Positions 62,221 to 64,000 of a stretch of DNA of 64,000 nucleotides are shown in pieces (within the stretch, counting starts at the first letter, position 1; each line of letters begins with the position of its first letter). Under the pieces are notes generated by a model. It made no database searches. It had not been told where the DNA came from and saw only the letters and a program-made list of their open reading frames with translations. The stretch is from Balneolaceae bacterium (GTDB taxonomy: Bacteria > Bacteroidota > Rhodothermia > Balneolales > Balneolaceae), in assembly GCA_020832285.1 (NCBI GenBank), contig JAFIFB010000017.1, positions 1 to 64,000 on the forward strand, written 5' to 3'. The translations under genes and the position numbers were made by a program.

Positions 62221-62691
62221 TCACATAGAAGGCGTAAACGGCACTGATGAATGGTGCAGATTGATTTTGAGATTGCCGCTGCTTTCTTTCACATAACCAA
62301 ATGTGTACTCCACTTTTTTAACGGCTCCGCTTCCTTTTTCCGTAAAAAAGTAATTACCCATTGCAAGAGCACTATTTTCATTCAGAATGATGCCGGTGTT
62401 TTCAAAACGCACATCACTCCATGGCTGCAGGGCAAAGCCTTCATCTTCCGGAAAATTACTATTCCCTCCGATAAAATAGGATAGTGCTCCCTCTTTGGTT
62501 CCTCTGAACTGATCTTCAGCAGCACGGGTTGGTTTAAAAAGCACCGGTCCGAGATCAAAAGCATAGAGGGAATCAATGACTTTTTCCGCTTCTGCTTCAC
62601 ATACGGCGCGATTGTCTTTTAATGATCCGATTTTAATGAGGGCATCACCCCAGGTTTTCTGAATGTTGAGTACGTCTTTTTCAGTAATCAT
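62221..62691 (-). CDS. NTF2-like protein (often misnamed phosphoribosyl-AMP cyclohydrolase)
   Basis: ATG 62691 (MITEKDVLNIQKTWGDALI) is preferred over 62736, which would overlap the upstream protease gene. The 156-residue product has the pattern IDSLYAFDLGPVLFKPTRA, GALSYFIGGNSNFPEDEGFA, NTGIILNENSALAMGNYFF and LKINLHHSSVPF. Database proteins of this type carry an unsupported phosphoribosyl-AMP cyclohydrolase label (my recollection), but none of the HisI zinc motif is present. The fold looks like the CaMKII-association/SnoaL NTF2 group. Function unknown; 29 bp downstream of the protease gene. Confidence 0.75.
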   Translation of the reverse strand: MITEKDVLNIQKTWGDALIKIGSLKDNRAVCEAEAEKVIDSLYAFDLGPVLFKPTRAAEDQFRGTKEGALSYFIGGNSNFPEDEGFALQPWSDVRFENTGIILNENSALAMGNYFFTEKGSGAVKKVEYTFGYVKESSGNLKINLHHSSVPFTPSM

Positions 62692-62720
62692 CTTTTGAAT
62701 TTTTTTGCCTGACAAATTAG

Positions 62721-63686
62721 TTAATTTGCCGACCATTCGGAAGAGTCGTTGTTATTGCAAATGTCCATAAGTGCATACCGGTCATCCTCGGTTAACTCTA
62801 AGCCTGGTCTTGCCTGATTTCCCATGAGGCGGTACATCACCGATTGAGGATTATCAACATGCCCGATTCCAAGTGCATGGCCCATTTCATGTGCAAGAAC
62901 AAGCATCAGTTCATCCTCATCCAAAAAAGAGTACACGTTTATGGATCTTTCATTTCCCCTTCGCTCGTAGGAACCCTGGGTAAACCTTCGGGTTCCGCTA
63001 AATGTTTGGTTATACTCCTCTATCAGGCTGTTTTTTTGATTTACTTTTTCGTTAATCCGTTCAACTTTCCGGTTCAGGTTTCTTGCAGCCTCATTCAGTC
63101 TCTCATTTCGTTGGTTCAGTTCGGCAGTAAGTGAATCTATTTCATTTTTTCTTTCTTGAAACAGTGGCATTTCACTCTCTGTAAAACCACCTTGCTCATT
63201 TTTTTCGGAGACCCATCTATTCAGGGATACTACTTTTTCCTGCAATTGGCTCATATCATCCTGGTGCTGCTGTACTCTCTGCATATATTCACTGTCCATC
63301 TGTTGGTACTCTTTTTCCACAGAATTTATTCTGTATCTTTCGCTCTGAATTCGATCTCGGAACTGCCGTTCCCGGTCTGAAAGTTCCTGCTGTTCGGCAT
63401 AAACGAGATTTACGCGGATGTGTCCATCATCGGCATACTCCATAACCGGCTGGCCGTAAGCATCCGACCAAATTTCAGCAACCTCTCTGAGAAGGTAGAA
63501 TAATTCTTGTTCTGAGATTGAATAACGATTGTCAATTTCCCCTATGTGGTATGTGTCGGGTTCCGCGCATGGTACAGGCTGAACAGCAGGGGAAGTCTTA
63601 TTTTGGTCAAAAGTAGTTGCTAAATAGATTAAGCCGGTGAGCAGAATTAAAAAGAATGAAAATAATTTGTAAATCCCTGTCTGCAT
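62721..63686 (-). CDS. Matrixin-like metalloprotease with long coiled-coil insertion
   Basis: 321 residues. A signal peptide or signal anchor (about 1-24) is followed by the first part of a metzincin fold (YSISEQELFYLLREVAEIWS, GHIRVNLVYAE), then about 125 residues of heptad-rich, Glu/Gln/Arg/Asn-rich coiled coil (about 100-228). The catalytic part closes the chain: Zn motif VLAHEMGHALGIGHVD (His266, Glu267, His270, His276) and Met-turn SVMYRLM (Met284). In ordinary matrixins these strands and the HExxH helix are close in sequence, so the coiled coil is an insertion between core strands. It is probably exported and may present the catalytic head on a stalk. The target is unknown. Confidence 0.85.
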   Translation of the reverse strand: MQTGIYKLFSFFLILLTGLIYLATTFDQNKTSPAVQPVPCAEPDTYHIGEIDNRYSISEQELFYLLREVAEIWSDAYGQPVMEYADDGHIRVNLVYAEQQELSDRERQFRDRIQSERYRINSVEKEYQQMDSEYMQRVQQHQDDMSQLQEKVVSLNRWVSEKNEQGGFTESEMPLFQERKNEIDSLTAELNQRNERLNEAARNLNRKVERINEKVNQKNSLIEEYNQTFSGTRRFTQGSYERRGNERSINVYSFLDEDELMLVLAHEMGHALGIGHVDNPQSVMYRLMGNQARPGLELTEDDRYALMDICNNNDSSEWSAN

Positions 63687-63785
63687 TTTTCAGATTGTTT
63701 ATAAGTAGTCAGCCTAAATCTATCAGTGCACTTCGGCAATTTAAAAAACTTTTTAGAATCATCTATTACACTGTATGTTTGATTC

Positions 63786-64000
63786 TCAGTAGTCCAGTCT
63801 CCAGCGCAGGTCTATTCCTTCCCTGGAGTCATCTCCCTGGGTTATAATCAGCTCAAGATTATGCCGAAGCAGGTATTCCAGTGTAAACAAGGTTTTGGGC
63901 CTGGCACCTCCAACCTCGTTCAGAATTGCAAAAAATGTACGCTGGTTCAGATACCACCCGGTTTTGATGGACGTGGTGCTGCCGGAGCCCGATCTTGCGT
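63786..64000 (-). CDS. C-terminus of a TamB-like (DUF490) protein, cut by window edge
   Basis: A leftward frame enters from the right edge and ends at TGA 63786. The last ~71 residues (TSIKTGWYLNQRTFFAILNE, TLFTLEYLLRHNLELIITQG, then DDSREGIDLRWRLDY) resemble the end of TamB/DUF490, where a final pair of beta strands finishes in a G-(D/E)-x-x-G-(V/I)-D-L-x-(Y/W) pattern. TamB-type proteins bridge the envelope and move lipids or assemble outer-membrane proteins. Only the tail is visible, so the call is moderate. Confidence 0.5.
   Translation of the reverse strand, partial: ARSGSGSTTSIKTGWYLNQRTFFAILNEVGGARPKTLFTLEYLLRHNLELIITQGDDSREGIDLRWRLDY

Noticed and set aside
62221-62691. Phosphoribosyl-AMP cyclohydrolase (HisI)
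   Set aside because: The zinc and active-site motifs of HisI are absent; the sequence fits an NTF2-like fold instead.

Overview
The window is a stretch of ordinary bacterial chromosome of moderate GC, densely coding on both strands. It probably comes from a marine or halophilic member of the Balneolota/Bacteroidota group. This is inference from gene style: a Bacteroidetes-type TonB, a short CarB, TAnnTTTG-type -7 boxes, few Shine-Dalgarno sequences, lipoproteins with SxxC/LSAC lipoboxes, and many small respiratory membrane proteins. I see no rRNA, tRNA, CRISPR array, prophage or plasmid functions. Mobile DNA is limited to the C-terminal end of an ISL3-type transposase at the left edge, a 201-bp MITE-like element at 2.5 kb, and a dispersed 40-bp palindrome present near both ends of the window.

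Layout. 0-2.5 kb: nitric-oxide/iron-sulfur repair protein (ric) followed by a CopD-like protein and two tandem, mutually similar small membrane proteins that resemble pieces of a cbb3-type oxidase. 2.7-3.7 kb: a sodium:solute symporter broken by an internal deletion, with its 31-residue accessory protein still intact. 3.9-7.9 kb: dnaN, SAM hydroxide adenosyltransferase, a methyltransferase, an exported DJ-1/PfpI protein. 8.2-12.7 kb: two exported beta-propeller proteins (one carrying the residue pattern of PL25 ulvan lyases, one a GH33-type sialidase lipoprotein) flanking a RibBA whose GTP cyclohydrolase II half has lost its zinc cysteines, and yajC. 12.9-18.4 kb: nfeD-slipin, isoaspartyl peptidase, moeB-rhodanese, mogA. 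18.5-25.4 kb: dxs-xseB, a haem lipoprotein, a ferric-reductase-like flavocytochrome with a 27-residue membrane microprotein, metK, tonB. 25.5-32.5 kb: lipB, lipA, plsY-gpsA, an AlbA_2 protein, an ErpA-like protein, ndh, hslO. 32.7-40.7 kb: a repetitive amphipathic protein behind an operator-like palindrome; then a compact nitrate-reduction locus (NapA-type reductase, tetrahaem membrane cytochrome, small membrane protein, haem A synthase, oxidase-like protein) divergent from moeA.

40.7-51.4 kb is the metabolic island. An operon of SDR, FAH-family hydrolase, SDR, SMP-30 lactonase and aldose 1-epimerase faces an IlvD/Edd-family sugar-acid dehydratase. Together these supply every step of a non-phosphorylative L-fucose/L-rhamnose-type pathway to pyruvate plus a hydroxyacid or aldehyde. 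Next to it is a translationally coupled pair: an aminoglycoside-phosphotransferase-fold kinase and a divergent enolase with substitutions at two active-site positions (Glu to Asp, His to Ala). This pair is the best candidate here for undescribed biochemistry. 51.8-64 kb holds small unknown proteins, an orphan NTP_transf_5 nucleotidyltransferase, a Nudix hydrolase, AMP nucleosidase, carA-carB (with an attenuator-like hairpin in the carA leader and a CarB lacking the allosteric domain), a matrixin-like protease with a long coiled coil inserted before the catalytic motif, and the C-terminus of a TamB-like protein running off the right edge.
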